Shown: positions 22,298 through 33,960 of the stretch, in pieces
How the letters are laid out: each line of letters starts with the position of its first letter
How positions within the stretch are numbered: position 1 is the stretch's first letter
Source: Neonectria sp. B-13
Lineage: Eukaryota > Ascomycota > Sordariomycetes > Hypocreales > Nectriaceae
DNA: 64,000 nt
NCBI GenBank assembly: GCA_002682825.1
Contig: NOKP01000048.1
Location: forward strand, 124,001 to 188,000
Direction: 5' to 3'
Position numbers and translations under genes: made by a program
Notes under the pieces: model-generated
The model's input: only the letters and a program-made list of their open reading frames with translations
Told to the model about the DNA's origin: nothing
Databases searched by the model: none

Positions 22298-25200
22298 AAA
22301 ACAAAACAAAAGCATAGAATATTGTACGGAAATATAGAGCTAAGCCCAACTGATTTAACTATCTGAATGAATTAATAGTATCACATTTACAAACATCACT
22401 TGGCTTCAACAGTGACTGCGCGAGGATCACGACTTTACTCCGAATGCTAATATCTGGGCATGATTGGCTGCAGTGTCAATGGACCTTGGCTCCGCAGGGC
22501 TGCCTTAGTCGCATTTGTTGCAGTAGCGTTCGGGCTTGATTTCCGAAGACCAAGAACAATCCGCGAAGCCCAATTGGTTCACCATTGCTGCGTCTTCGCC
22601 AAAGTCGGAAAATGCAATCCGTGGCAACCTTTTGATGATGATCCCGGCACTGCAAGAAAGTTACTGGTTGAAGACGTCTTCGAATCAAGTGTACGACTAG
22701 TCCTAGTGCAGTCTTACAAATTATCGATTGAGGCACTGATTTACAACTCTCTACATTAGAATGTCGTTAAACACACAAAGCCGCAGTCTTTCTGACACTC
22801 CTACGTTCCACCGGCGTTAAGAATGCTATCCTAAGCATCCTGGAGACAAAAGCCGCTCCGTCGAGGCCAACAAACAGTACTCCACCCATACCACCGAAGC
22901 CCACGACAGATCCCACCTCCTAAACACCCGAAACTTTGCGACCATCACCCACTACTTGGGGGTCCTGGAAACAGGGAAATAACTTGTGCCGTTTGCTTAT
23001 CCCCCTCAACCCGGTTGGCATCCAACTGTCTAGTCATCACCAAACTTTCTCAACCCAGCGTTGCGTTCCTCGGCCATCACTACATCTCCCGGCTCCCCAG
23101 CACCCAAAATAATGTCCATGCCAATCAGTTCTTCGAGACTGTCGTGAATTTAGCACACCCATCTACGTCTTCTGTCATTAAATTTACTCAAAATTTCGAG
23201 ATCTGCAACAAAGCTTTTAAGTACTCACACTCGAGCAAGGCCAACTATATAACCCAGTGAGAATGTTTAACATAACAGGGGCTTGGGATAAGATAAATGT
23301 TGCTTTACTCAAGGGGGGTTCCATATCTCATCGAGTTTGTCACTTCCTTTCCACCCTCAGATCGAGTAGTCGTATCCTTCGATGGACATTGCGGGAGACT
23401 CTCTTCGATGCTGGAGTCTAACTCGGCTTCAAATTTGGCACTAAGCCAAAACAAACATGTGCGTCATCCGTGGGGATGCTATCCTCAACTCTCTAGCCGT
23501 AGTGGTTTCAAAGTATATAAATATATTCAGCTGCCAATTTCCTGATGGGAGTTTTGGTCATCAGCAGTGTGCCTTCCATATTCACAGTACTGCCCGCTTT
23601 GTCCATGGTAGAGTAGGGTGGCATTCCAAAACATATACTCTGTGACGGCAGTCTTTCACTCTTTCTTGGCCATAGGGTGTTCTAGCAACGGCACGGGCCG
23701 TCCCGATGTGGAGAATCGACCTCTACTAAAGACGGCCAGAATTGCCAACTTGTCCAGCTTGAGGTGTACAATACCCATAGGGGCTGGGCAATTTATGCCT
23801 TAGAATTCCAACTTTCCTCGAGCTCCCATACCTGCACAGGCGATCATGAACAGAAAGACATGGGGTTCGAGCCAGAGCCTGAAACACATAATACCAGAAG
23901 CCTGAGGTCACCATTCCTATACAAAGCTTCTTCAATTCGAGGTTGAGTGTACCGGATGTTTATTGACATTAATTTCAGCTCCTTTCCGGCTCATTTATCT
24001 AGCTTCCGTAGAAGTCCTCGTTCATCTGCTGGGTTTGAGAATTTCTTGAGATTGTGAATGCGAGGGGTTGGTTTCTTCCTCCGTGACTGGGCATATAGAC
24101 AAGGTGACGCTGGATGCAAGAGTGGAAGCTTGAGGAGGTCATATCGCTGTCCTTTCGAGAACAGCGGCGTACCGGGAACTCGACGGTTGAAAGGGGCGTC
24201 GGTGGAGAGGATTGTGTGCGTATGCGTGTGTGCGCTGCACGTATTTCTCTGTGTATGTTGATGGCTGTTTATCTTTCTGCATACATAAGCTTCCGGTAAG
24301 GGGACAACATGCGTCGCATTGCTTTCAATTGCTGCGTCGAAGCTGGTCGCCAGCGCGTGGTTCGCTTCGGCAGGCTAAACGTAAGTTGGCGAGTATGCTC
24401 CCACCAACGAAAGCTTCAAGGTCCTAGGGGTGGCATTCTAACATTTTCAAGCTCAAAGAATACCGTGCAGGCGCTACCATTCATATTGAGTGATAGCACT
24501 ATTCATGTCATGGCTATCCTCCCAACGGCGGCGACTGGCACTGCGTTTCTATCTACCGCACAAATATCTGTCACACAATTTCCTCTAGCTATACTATTAT
24601 AGCCATTTGAAATGATCTACTAAGGCCCGGAGAGCGGTGTGCGCTGTCATGGTTGTAACGTTGAATCTTGAGAGCGTGGTATGGGGATAGAATTCTACGA
24701 AGGCAAGCTTTGATAGGGGTGGGACGTACCATCAAAAGTTCCAGACCGTTGCACTTGGTATTTCTCTGGCTCCTAAACCTATCATGAGAAGGTTCTTCCC
24801 AAGAACCTGGTTGTAAGGGTGTCTTGGAGATGTCACTCAGCCGTATGCCTTGCGGCTACTTTACAACGAACCGGAGAACGAGGTGGAGCGGTGCATTGCC
24901 AACAGAGAGACGATATTCAGCATTTTCTGGATAATCACCCCCAAAGAAATTAACTTGTAAGTGTTCAAGCTCTGCATGGAAATGGGGCGGCAGCGTCTAC
25001 GTGGTGTTGAAACTTCTGGCAAAAGTGGAAGTCTCCGCAGTCCAAAACTTAGTACAACGAGGAGGTAACTTGATGAGGGGCGAGATGTCTGGATGGCTAG
25101 ATGTTCAACTCATCTGAGTTACATCAGCTTCGACTGTACACTAGGCAGAAATTACAGGCCCGTAAAGATGAGGCCAATAGTGCCTCGGCTACTCGCGCTC

Positions 25201-25744
25201 GAGACGATAAGCCAACGCGGTTGCCAGCACTCCCAACTGACATTTGATCTCGAAACATAGTTTTTGTGCGTCGTGAGAGTATTTACGCTTACTTTATTCC
25301 AGTACTCCAAGCCAAAACCCTCTGTTATTGCAATTGATCGGTCTCCACGTTGTTACCTCAATGAGAACCATACCTTGACGCACGCGACTTGCGCTGGCGA
25401 GACCGGCTTGGCATTTTCTGCGTCGTGCGACACAATACAACAAAAATTAGTGTTGATTGAATGAGAGGACGATAAAATTTTCTTTTTTACGTTAATACTC
25501 ATCATATCCTCAAACAGTTGCGAGTGCCACGGAGAAGTGCGTGTCTGTCAGTGTCCTTAATCCAGTCGAACTGGATAATTCCATCACTTCAGCTTTATGC
25601 AGCGATAAGACTAGACGTTACAAGACAAAATAAATACCTCAGTTGGATACATCCGACTGCGGGACCAAGCCCATCAATATGGGTTGTATGGGTGGCCAAT
25701 ATTAAGACAATCTATAAGTACATTCTTTGTCGATCCATTATATC
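22298..25744. other. Long gene-poor intergenic stretch
   Basis: About 3.4 kb, AT-rich in parts, between the dehydrogenase 3' end and the converging 3' end of the PTH11-like gene. No frame exceeds about 100 codons and none resembles a family. A GT-rich patch lies around 24210-24255. No transposon ends or coding relics were recognised. Confidence 0.55.
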
Positions 25745-27281
25745 TTACACATCCAACGTTGACTTCCCTGGACTAACCTCATACTCCCTCGTAACCATGA
25801 TACCATTTTGGTGACTGCCTTCGCTGTTCGTACTCGCCGCTCGAACGTCACTCTGGAACCCTTTGTAGTCCGGCTTCTGGACGATATGCTCCTCGCTGGA
25901 GTTGTCTCCCAGATCCGTCATCATCTTGCGGTGGCGGTTCGAACTCACGCTCGGGTGCGCGCCCGAGCCACCAAGGTTGCTCAAGGGGTGTCCGTATCTA
26001 TTCGCGGCGTAGTTACTCGACTTATAGTTGCCACTGCTTCCTTTGCTGGACGCGATCCAGCGGGATGCTGAGAATAGAGGCTTGATGGCGGCGGCGTTGA
26101 CTGCGATAATACCGACGAACTGTGACGAGTTAGCAAAGTTGGAGGGATGGGAATTTCTAGGAGGTAGGGTGGGGAGATTTACCGTTTCTCGAATGGCCCA
26201 AATTGTGCTCGTGTTGATGCCTTGAATATCTCTAAGTGAGAGGATGCAGCGCAACAATGTGGCGATCATTATGAAGACACCGGAGCACAAGAGGACGCCG
26301 ATGATCAACTTCCTCTTGATGCTGAGCTTGACTGTCCAGAGCAAAGGTAGAGGAATGCAGACAATGACGAAATCGGTACTGCATTGAATATCAGCATGTG
26401 GTGTTGCACAGCAGGCATTGCTGCACGGCAGGCATACTGCCACGTGGATAGAGTTGCACTTACGAGATGTTGAGTACCACAAGGGTTATGTAATTGGCAA
26501 CCGCAAGAGTGCATTGATCTGCTCCGGGTTAGAACTGTCTTGTAGATTCTGTTGCCAGTTCACAATCAAACTTACCACCAGCGAATGGCACTACTTGCCA
26601 GTTCTTGTGGACGGGAGAGCAGTGGCCCCAGATGACAGCCACGACGCCTACATAGGCGACGATTGTTACGTATATCGTCCATTTAACAATCTTCTGTTGT
26701 TTCAATCCGAGTCTAGTTGTCTTGTTAGCCCATTCGCGACGTCTGGTCTGCGTTGCGTGTAGGGGATCGGGCGTACGTCATTCGATTGTAAAAGCAAAGC
26801 ATCGTTCCCTTGAGACACCAAATAAGGGTCACGTAGAAGTTCCAGCCCGCAAGAAGGCATTTCGATCCGAACTCTCGCCTCGCAATCTCCTCGTCTGTCA
26901 AGGCGGCGCCCATTTCGTTCGTGACACCGATGTTTGTCCCGTTTTGTCCTGAGAAATGATCAGCAACAGTGTTCGAATGCCCACAACCAACACGGTGGGA
27001 ACTAGTGGTCGTGGTTCAACCTGGAAGCATAACTTACCGATGAGCTCCAACATGACCAACTCAGCCTGCATGAAACCGGATTCGTTAGGGGCGCCCAGCG
27101 GTTAGCTCGGAAGAGAAGGATTGCTTACGGTCCAGAATACCAGGGATAGGATAGCGAACAAGTCGTCGCCTTGCCAGCTCTTGAAGCCAACCGTCTTCCA
27201 TCGTGCGAAATACCGCAGAATCAAAATCAACGATCCAATGCCGTACTCGGTCCAGGCCTCGGTCTGGAAAGGCGTGGCCAT
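25745..27281 (-). CDS. PTH11-like integral membrane protein (fungal rhodopsin-fold domain)
   Basis: Seven-helix membrane protein of the fungal PTH11-like/rhodopsin-domain family, 371 residues, without a CFEM domain. Seven exons join in frame: 27129-27281, 27038-27065, 26777-26948, 26576-26712, 26464-26518, 26183-26378 and 25745-26119. Exon 2 is only 28 nt. Diagnostic features are the N-terminal ILRYFARW and GDDLFAILSLVFWT, a central GTMLCFYNRMT, then CSPVHKNWQVVPFAG, DQCTLAVANYITLVVLNIS and TDFVIVCIPLPLLW, and late GIIAVNAAAIKPLFS. The last ~100 residues are a hydrophilic Ser/Asn-rich tail, presumably cytosolic. Such proteins are often proposed as surface receptors, but ligands are mostly unknown and none can be inferred here. 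The start is the only ATG that opens the first exon in frame. Confidence 0.88.
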
Positions 27282-28865
27282 GATCGAGTGTGGATGTCGA
27301 AGGGGAGTTGTGTGGCAGAGGTCGCTCAGTGATCCCTGGGTTGTTCGTGGGGGAGGGGAAAGACGAGGATGTTAAGTGCCTTGAGGGATGCCAAGTACAA
27401 AAGAGGCGTAACGATCAGGCGAGTCTACCGTAAACCATTGGAAGGTTCTTGAGTCGGTGTCTTTAGTGCATCATCTGTGCAGCACGAGGAGGTGGGTCGA
27501 GACTTGGATATGCAGCAGAACGACAGGAGGACGGCTGGCACAGGTGAGGCAAATTCCGCCCTGTATTTGACTACCAACATAGCGTTGCATCCTCCCCTGA
27601 GGATCCTGTGCTTGTGATTCTGGAACATGTTCATGCTGGCAAGGATTCCATGGCCGTGTCAGCCATCGCGGATTGATACGTTGACTAACATGCAGAAACA
27701 TGCAAGGATCTCGAGTCAGTTTCATTCCCCGGAGATCCATTACGTCTTGATGGCTGGGGTAGAGCCAGCCGCAGCAAGGTACAACCCTGCTCGGCTGGGG
27801 CATCTCGGCATCTGCGTGGCGGAGGTCCCAGCAAGGGGCAGTCCGGGACCCCCCCGGTAGGTTGCAGCTCATGCAGATTCCCATGGGCGTATTTTGCGGA
27901 TTTAGGCCTTGGAAACAAGATCCGAGGCGGGGGGCCTGAATCTAATCGGAGCTGGGAGACTCTATCACTTCAGCTGGGGGGCATCAATTCTGATAGGAGT
28001 GCGCCCAACAAGATGTATCCACGATGCAGTCCAAAGAGCAGTCCACACGGTCAGCCAAGGCAGTATGCATTCAATGTGTGATCATCAAGTGTCGAAGCTC
28101 CGGAGGCCTGAAGGAGTCAACGGTGGCGCCGGGCTAACAATGGCGCCCCGCGCTTCGTTGCAGCCTCTCATGTGCAAAATACCGGGTTGTATGTCGTCGT
28201 AGGCTCCTGTATAGTCTAGTGCGAATATCGCTCGGCCCATGCGTGCGTCCACATTCCATCCCTGAGCCGACAGATGCGCGGAGAATTTACCTCGGTCACC
28301 TTCTCGGGCGCTGTCTGCCGCCCGAAAGCCAATCTGCATCTGCATAAGAAAGGGGATTCGGCTTGACTGAACCCTGCTGCCCGCACAGTCGCACTCGTCG
28401 CTCCGTCTGTTGGTCGTGCAACGTTGATGGTGAAGATGTTGGTCCGTTGGAGGGACGGATCGCCGTCCGATTGGGCGCTCTCAAGGCCTTGGCGGCACCC
28501 TGACCAGGGCGCTGCACATCTTTGCTGTAGACTGCGTTGCATCCTCAGAGCCGATTGCAACCAGTCGCCGTGTTATAGGCGTAGCAGAGTCCTTCCTTAC
28601 TGTTACAACCGTTTTAGGGCCCTTGGGGATCTCAATCTCAGGTGGCTTGGTGTTTTGTCTTAGCCTACCTGCCTTGGCAATGCGAGTTGTATGCAGCAGA
28701 ATCCCGGCGACATGGTAGGCTCCCATATCTCCGACCCTATATAAAAGATGTGGCAGCGCGGCCGAGTTGCGTTGGAGCAATCATCCCTGATAGATCATCA
28801 TCAACTCATCATCGCCACCGTCTTACTGCCTTGTTAACCTTGTTCATTACAAATAAGTCTTGATA
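27282..28865. other. Divergent intergenic region, PTH11-like / GMC oxidoreductase
   Basis: About 1.6 kb between divergent starts. The only clear element is the TATA box of the GMC gene at 28738-28747. Open frames overlap on both strands and look non-coding. Confidence 0.55.
28738..28747 (+). promoter_or_regulatory. TATA box of the GMC oxidoreductase gene
   Basis: A strong TATATAAAAG match about 120 bp upstream of the ATG at 28866. Confidence 0.65.
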
Positions 28866-30917
28866 ATGGCTGCTTCCGATTCTTATGACTTTATTGTCTG
28901 CGGGTAAGTCTTGCACCGGCCTCTTTTGCCCAGACACGATCGACAGCCCCAAACTCGCCCGTTCTGTCTTCTAACAACCTTCTTCAACAGAGGTGGCACC
29001 GCTGGTTGCGTCGTAGCGTCGCGGCTTGCCGAGAACCCTGATGCCAAGGTCCTTGTCATTGAGGCTGGCCAACACAATGAGAACCTAGAGAACGTACACA
29101 TGGTTGGAGGGTAAGTAAACCGATCCTAAATTCCAAATAGCACTACTGACTCGTTCCTCCAGCTGGTCCCAGAACTTTGATAAGGAGACGGACTGGAACG
29201 TCATCTCGGAGAAGCGGGCTGCCGTAAACGACCGACAGGTCAAGCTAAGCCGAGGCAAGTTCCTCGGTGGCAGCTCTGGATGCAATGGCACGCTGTGCCT
29301 CCGTGGTGTCAAGCAGGACTATGACGATTGGGGCCTCCCAGGTTGGAGCGGCGACGAGTTTTTCGGCTACATTAACAAGGTATTTAACAAGCCCGATCTT
29401 CTTGACCCACCTCAGCACTTTCCATCGCTGCAACTCCTTGCTTTTTTGTTACCCGCACAACCGAATTTTTCCTTTTTCCTTCACGGCTAATGCAGATCCT
29501 CTAGGCGGAAACTTTCCATGGCAAGCCATGGTTCGAGGAGTCCAAGGATTCCCACGGTTACAATGGACACCTCCACACGGAGCCTCACGACCTTGCTCCC
29601 ATCTCCAACCTTATCAAGGACTCCATGGTGTCCAAAGGTCTTCCACTAGACCACGACATGTTCTCGCATGGAAACAACCCTCACGGGTGCGGGCATGCTG
29701 TTAGAACCGTCCACAAAGGTCTCCGGACGACTGGAGCGGACTTTGTGACTAAGGCGCCGCCAAGAGATAACCTCCACCTCATGGTCGAAACTCATGTAGA
29801 TAAGGTGATCCTCGAGAAGAGCGAGAACGGCGAGCTCAAGGCCACTGGCGTCAGGGCCGTCAAATCAGATGGTACCGTGGTCGAATTGAAGGCTCGGAAG
29901 GAGGTGATTGTCTCCGGCGGCGCGTACTGCAGCCCCAACATCCTGAACCGCAGTGGTATCGGCGCCAAGGATGAGCTCGTGAAGCACGGCATCGCCACTC
30001 TCGTCGATCTTCCTGCGGTTGGCAAGAACCTGCAGGACCATCTGATCGTCTTCATGTTCTACGAAACCGAAAAGGCGGGCGTGACGACGGACCACCAGGT
30101 GTACCACGGAGACGCATTCGCAAAGTCGTACGCGCTCTGGAAAGAACAAAAGGCTGGGTTCTTGTCTACGTTTCCCTTCGGCATCTTCGCCTTCGCCCGT
30201 CTGGACGAGCGCCTGGCCGACTCAGAGCTGTGGAAGAAGGCACCGCGGAAGGACGGCCGCGACCCGATGGGTCTGACGCCGTCGCAGCCCAACGTGGAGT
30301 TCTTCACGACAGAATGCTACGGCGGGCCCAAGCAGTTCGACAAGTTCCCTGTCGACGGCAAGCACGCATTCTCCATGATTGCTGAGCTGTTCGCGCCTAA
30401 GTCACGCGGAACTGTCACGCTGCGGAACAACGACCCTACTGCGGTCCCGGTTGTCGACTGCAACTACCTTTCTGACCCCTTAGATGTTGAGGTGCTCGCG
30501 GAAGCTTGTAGGTTTGGCAACGAGATCATCATGGAGGGTGTCGGAACCAAGGACATTGTCAAGGGCGCTTGGCCCGCGGAAGACACGCATCACCGTTACC
30601 AGACGAGAGAGGACTGGGTTCCGTATGTCAGAGACAACGCGACGACATGTAAGTGGCCTTCCCATCTTCCTCACCAGTACCCTATGTACTTGGTGCTAAC
30701 TTTACTCCCAGGCTATCATGCCGCAGGAACTTGTGCCATGGGCAAGTCGTCTGACCCCAAGTCGGTTGTTGACGAGCAGCTGCGTGTCAAAGGCGTCAAG
30801 GGCCTCCGGGTTGCGGACTGCAGCATCATGCCTGTGTTGCACAGCGGCCACACGCAGATGCCCGCGTACGGAATCGGCGAGAAGGCGGCTGATTTGATTA
30901 AGGCAGCGTGGGCGTAG
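28866..30917 (+). CDS. GMC-family FAD oxidoreductase
   Basis: Glucose-methanol-choline family flavoprotein of 574 residues, oxidising an alcohol or related substrate; the substrate cannot be told. Five exons (28866-28903, 28991-29110, 29163-29379, 29505-30648, 30712-30917) join in frame. Intron 1 interrupts the FAD-binding GGG motif, which reads [20 protein letters not shown] after splicing. Other family marks are [44 protein letters not shown], and the C-terminal GTCAMG plus [18 protein letters not shown] with the catalytic His pair. Intron 4 splits [11 protein letters not shown]. No signal peptide is visible, so it is probably intracellular, unlike secreted aryl-alcohol or glucose oxidases. 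The acceptor at 29504 was chosen because the nearer CAG would lead straight into a stop. Confidence 0.9.
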
Positions 30918-31587
30918 AAGGCGTCAAGGTTGAAGTGTCAAACCGAGTCTAATACAGAGCTTGGTAGGATGGTGTTAGTGCGCCACACCTGACTGTATTC
31001 GTATGTCCGCAAAGGGACGCAGTGTCTGTGCTTGTAGACGTACGTGATCAAACGACAAGGATCCGAATAGACAGAGAAGTACTAGTGACTAAGAACTAAG
31101 AACTAAAACATCAATCAGAGTTGTGATGAAACATTGAAAGGTTTCCTCTTCTTCGGTTCTGCCTCAGCGACTGGTCCACGAGACCTAAAAGTAACCCCAC
31201 CTAAATACCTCGCAACGTCCCAAAACCAGGTCCCGGCTAACGGAAAGAGTGAATTTCCACTGTCGCATTCGGGCTTCATCCATAAGGCTAGACCTAGGCT
31301 CACAGCGCCCTCGGGCCTACAAGGATCTGAGCCGTTGGCCTGCCAGGAGGAGCGCTAGAGGGCGCTAGCATTTTGTCTCCAGGTACCTAGCCCCTAGGAA
31401 TATAGGGGAGCGCAAGCGCTAGGGAGCTAGTCCTGCCCCGCTACCCGCCTGCTGCTGATCAGTGAGCGTCCGCTAGACTCCCAGGAGGTCCCCACCGCAC
31501 ATCATCGTTGCCCGTCCAAGCGTCGCCACTCCAGCAAAGTCGGATATCATCCTGCCGAGTTCGATCTTGATGCATACCACCTCGGCA
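30918..31587. other. Convergent intergenic region with short palindromes
   Basis: About 670 bp between the converging GMC and ceramidase genes. It contains a cluster of gcgctag copies (31352, 31362, 31416) and a cccctaggaatatagggg hairpin (31391-31408). No gene was seen. Confidence 0.55.
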
Positions 31588-33960
31588 TCAACTTAGCTCA
31601 AACTCCCGACTCGTCCCTGTAAACGCCGAGACAGCCCCCAATACATTCTTAGAATCTCCGTAATACTTGACCCTATACGTGCCCTTCTCGGCGTTTCCGC
31701 TTGTCTCCCAGGCCACGTCCACCTCGCTGTACCCAAGCACCCAGTTTGTGCGCCGCCATGAATACACCAGGAACCAGTCCGCGTCGTCTCGCACTTGTGT
31801 CCACTTTCCGTCGATCTTCTGTTCAACGGCCGCAAAGGTGCCTTCCAGACGGAGGTTATTACGGGGGTTTGCTCCCTGGAATGTCACCGTAACCACATCC
31901 CCTAGGCTATGTGCCGAGTCTGGTTGCGTCAGCACCTTGCCAAACGAGCGCCCGATCGGCGGCGTGTCATAGGCCACCCCTGTGATGAATGAGAGGGATT
32001 CTTCGCGGTTGTCAGGGGGCGCCGTTCCCTGGTCGGGCAGCTTGGTAGAGCCCGGTGCGAGGTATCCCAGGTTCGTCACTGTGAGGTTGATGTACGCGTC
32101 CAGTTCGTGCGGGCCGAATAGTGTCGAAGCACCCTCGTAGCGTTGTACTTCATACTCCTCGGGCGTGGACACATAGTGCGCGTACGTGTTCGCAGGTCCA
32201 CCGAGTACCACAATTGGCTCCTCGTCGAGGAAACTAGTTGCTTCTTTGGCGACTGCACTCCTCCATCTTCGGCCACTCATGGTTGTGGCTTCGCTCGGGC
32301 TGACAATGACGACCAGTTGGCCAACGCGAAGCACCTGGATGTCGATGATGTTGGGTGACCAGGCGTATGGCTCGGACAACTCCCCCACGTCTAGAAGGAT
32401 GGGTTTGGCTCCGTGGCATGCCTTTTGTTTGGCTGACGGTGTCTTGAGAAGACCCGATACAGCAGCCCACAGCGGGTTCGCATCCGGGTCGTCGGAGTCT
32501 CCCTGTGTAAAGTCGAAAAATCCAGGCCAGTCCGACGTGCCGGCGGCGAATGAGTAACCGAGCGCAGCAGGGCAGGTCTTCGCGGCACTTCCGTCTGGGA
32601 GCTCGAATTCCCAAAAGCTCATGTCATGGTAGAAATGGAAGCTCTTGACGCTTGACCCCGTCACTGGCGTCGTGGACGTTTCCATAGAGTCCTGTGTTCC
32701 AGTTATTAGCAATCGTCGTCAACTAGGTAACAGGCCGGACAGGAGCATACATAAGCTTTCCTAGCCCCTGCGTATTGGCGACGCCCAATCTCGTAGCAGC
32801 TCGAGACACCAAGATCAAGCTTCCTAAACTCGGGTCCTCGGCCGTGACAAGACTGTGACAGTCCATCTGCACAAGTGCTGTTCTCGAAGCTACACTCATC
32901 GCCCGAGCCGTCGTCGCAAAAGGCACCGAGCACACTCGGTGTCGTATCTCCGACATTTGCCTGACTGAAGCCGGCCACGAATCCATCGGCCGCTGAGTCG
33001 TCACTCTCCATTTCACGCTCGAACATCCAAGCTGCGACTCCTTTGTTGTCTCCCGCCACGTGTGTGTTATTTCCCAGAAGGGAGGTGCCATGGACGGGCA
33101 ACCATGTAAGTATGCCAATGTTTTTGTTGTCTGAAGCTCGCTGGAATCGGACCAGGGTCATAGTCGTGTCTATTTCAGTGCTGTATTTGGCGCGCTCTGT
33201 TGCAGGGTTGTGCAGATAGGACCATGGAGATCTGTTTATCGCCGCATCCTTAACCTCTGCAGTGCCAACGTCCAGATAGCCCTGAACAGATATTAGCATC
33301 GCTTTAAAATAAAATAAAACGAAAATGTTTGCTTACTTCCTCCAGACTTTCGTGGGCGCGTTTGATCGAGAGCAGAGCGCCATCGACAATCGCTTGATAG
33401 ACCTCCTTGCTAAAACCTAACGACGTGATTTGAGGCAGCAGATAGTTGAACCACCCTCCTGGCCCCGCATGGGAATGAGTTCCAGTCACCGCGACGTTGT
33501 GTTGATTGTAGACGGAGTATTCGTCGCCGAGAGCTTCGAGACCATCCAAGATGCCGTACCTCATAGCCGTATCGCCAGATGAAGTATCCAACACCAAATA
33601 TACAAACCGATCTTTGGGGTTTTCTACATCCGCAACAATGAATGCGCGACTGTAAATGCGTTGTCGAAGTCCTGTACCAACCTGGTCTAGGTCCGCATAC
33701 CCGCCAAAGTTAATTTCGACCACTGGACCAGTGATGTCGGCCTTCCCAACTCCGATCAAGTACTTGTCGCCTTTCGATGATGCTCTGTTTCGGATCTTGA
33801 AAGGCTCTTCGTTCTTCAACGGGGACTCTGATTTCTGAGGCGCTGCAGCTGGGGTAAGATACACCACACCGAGGACTAAGAGAAGAATGGCTGAGAATAC
33901 ACCAATAAATGGCCGCCTTGGAAGGACTGAGCCATGCTTTGTAACGCGACTTGGCGCCAT
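31588..33960 (-). CDS. Neutral/alkaline non-lysosomal ceramidase
   Basis: Amidase that cleaves ceramide to sphingosine and fatty acid, 752 residues, likely membrane-anchored or secreted. Three exons (33337-33960, 32751-33281, 31588-32691) meet in phase 0. A hydrophobic segment at about residues 18-36 (FIGVFSAILLLVLGVVYLT) follows basic residues and looks like a signal anchor. The zinc/catalytic core is NQHNVAVTGTHSHAGPGG, preceded by GVGKADITGPV and NFGGYAD, the usual opening of the family. Mid-protein motifs include ILTWLPVHGTSLLGNNTHV and GFSQANVGDTTPSVLGAFC, later GPANTYAHYVSTPEEYEVQR and YEGASTLFGPHELDAY. The C-terminal ~150 residues form the immunoglobulin-like tail domain. Length matches fungal and bacterial relatives. 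Annotation is secure; location in the cell is inferred. Confidence 0.95.

Noticed and set aside
23860..23885. ggttcgagcc resembling a tRNA B box
   Set aside because: No A box, cloverleaf stems or acceptor pairing could be found around it.
29501..29504. Alternative acceptor at the CAG at about 29495 in the GMC gene
   Set aside because: Using it leads at once to an in-frame TAG; the acceptor at 29504 gives the continuous family sequence.
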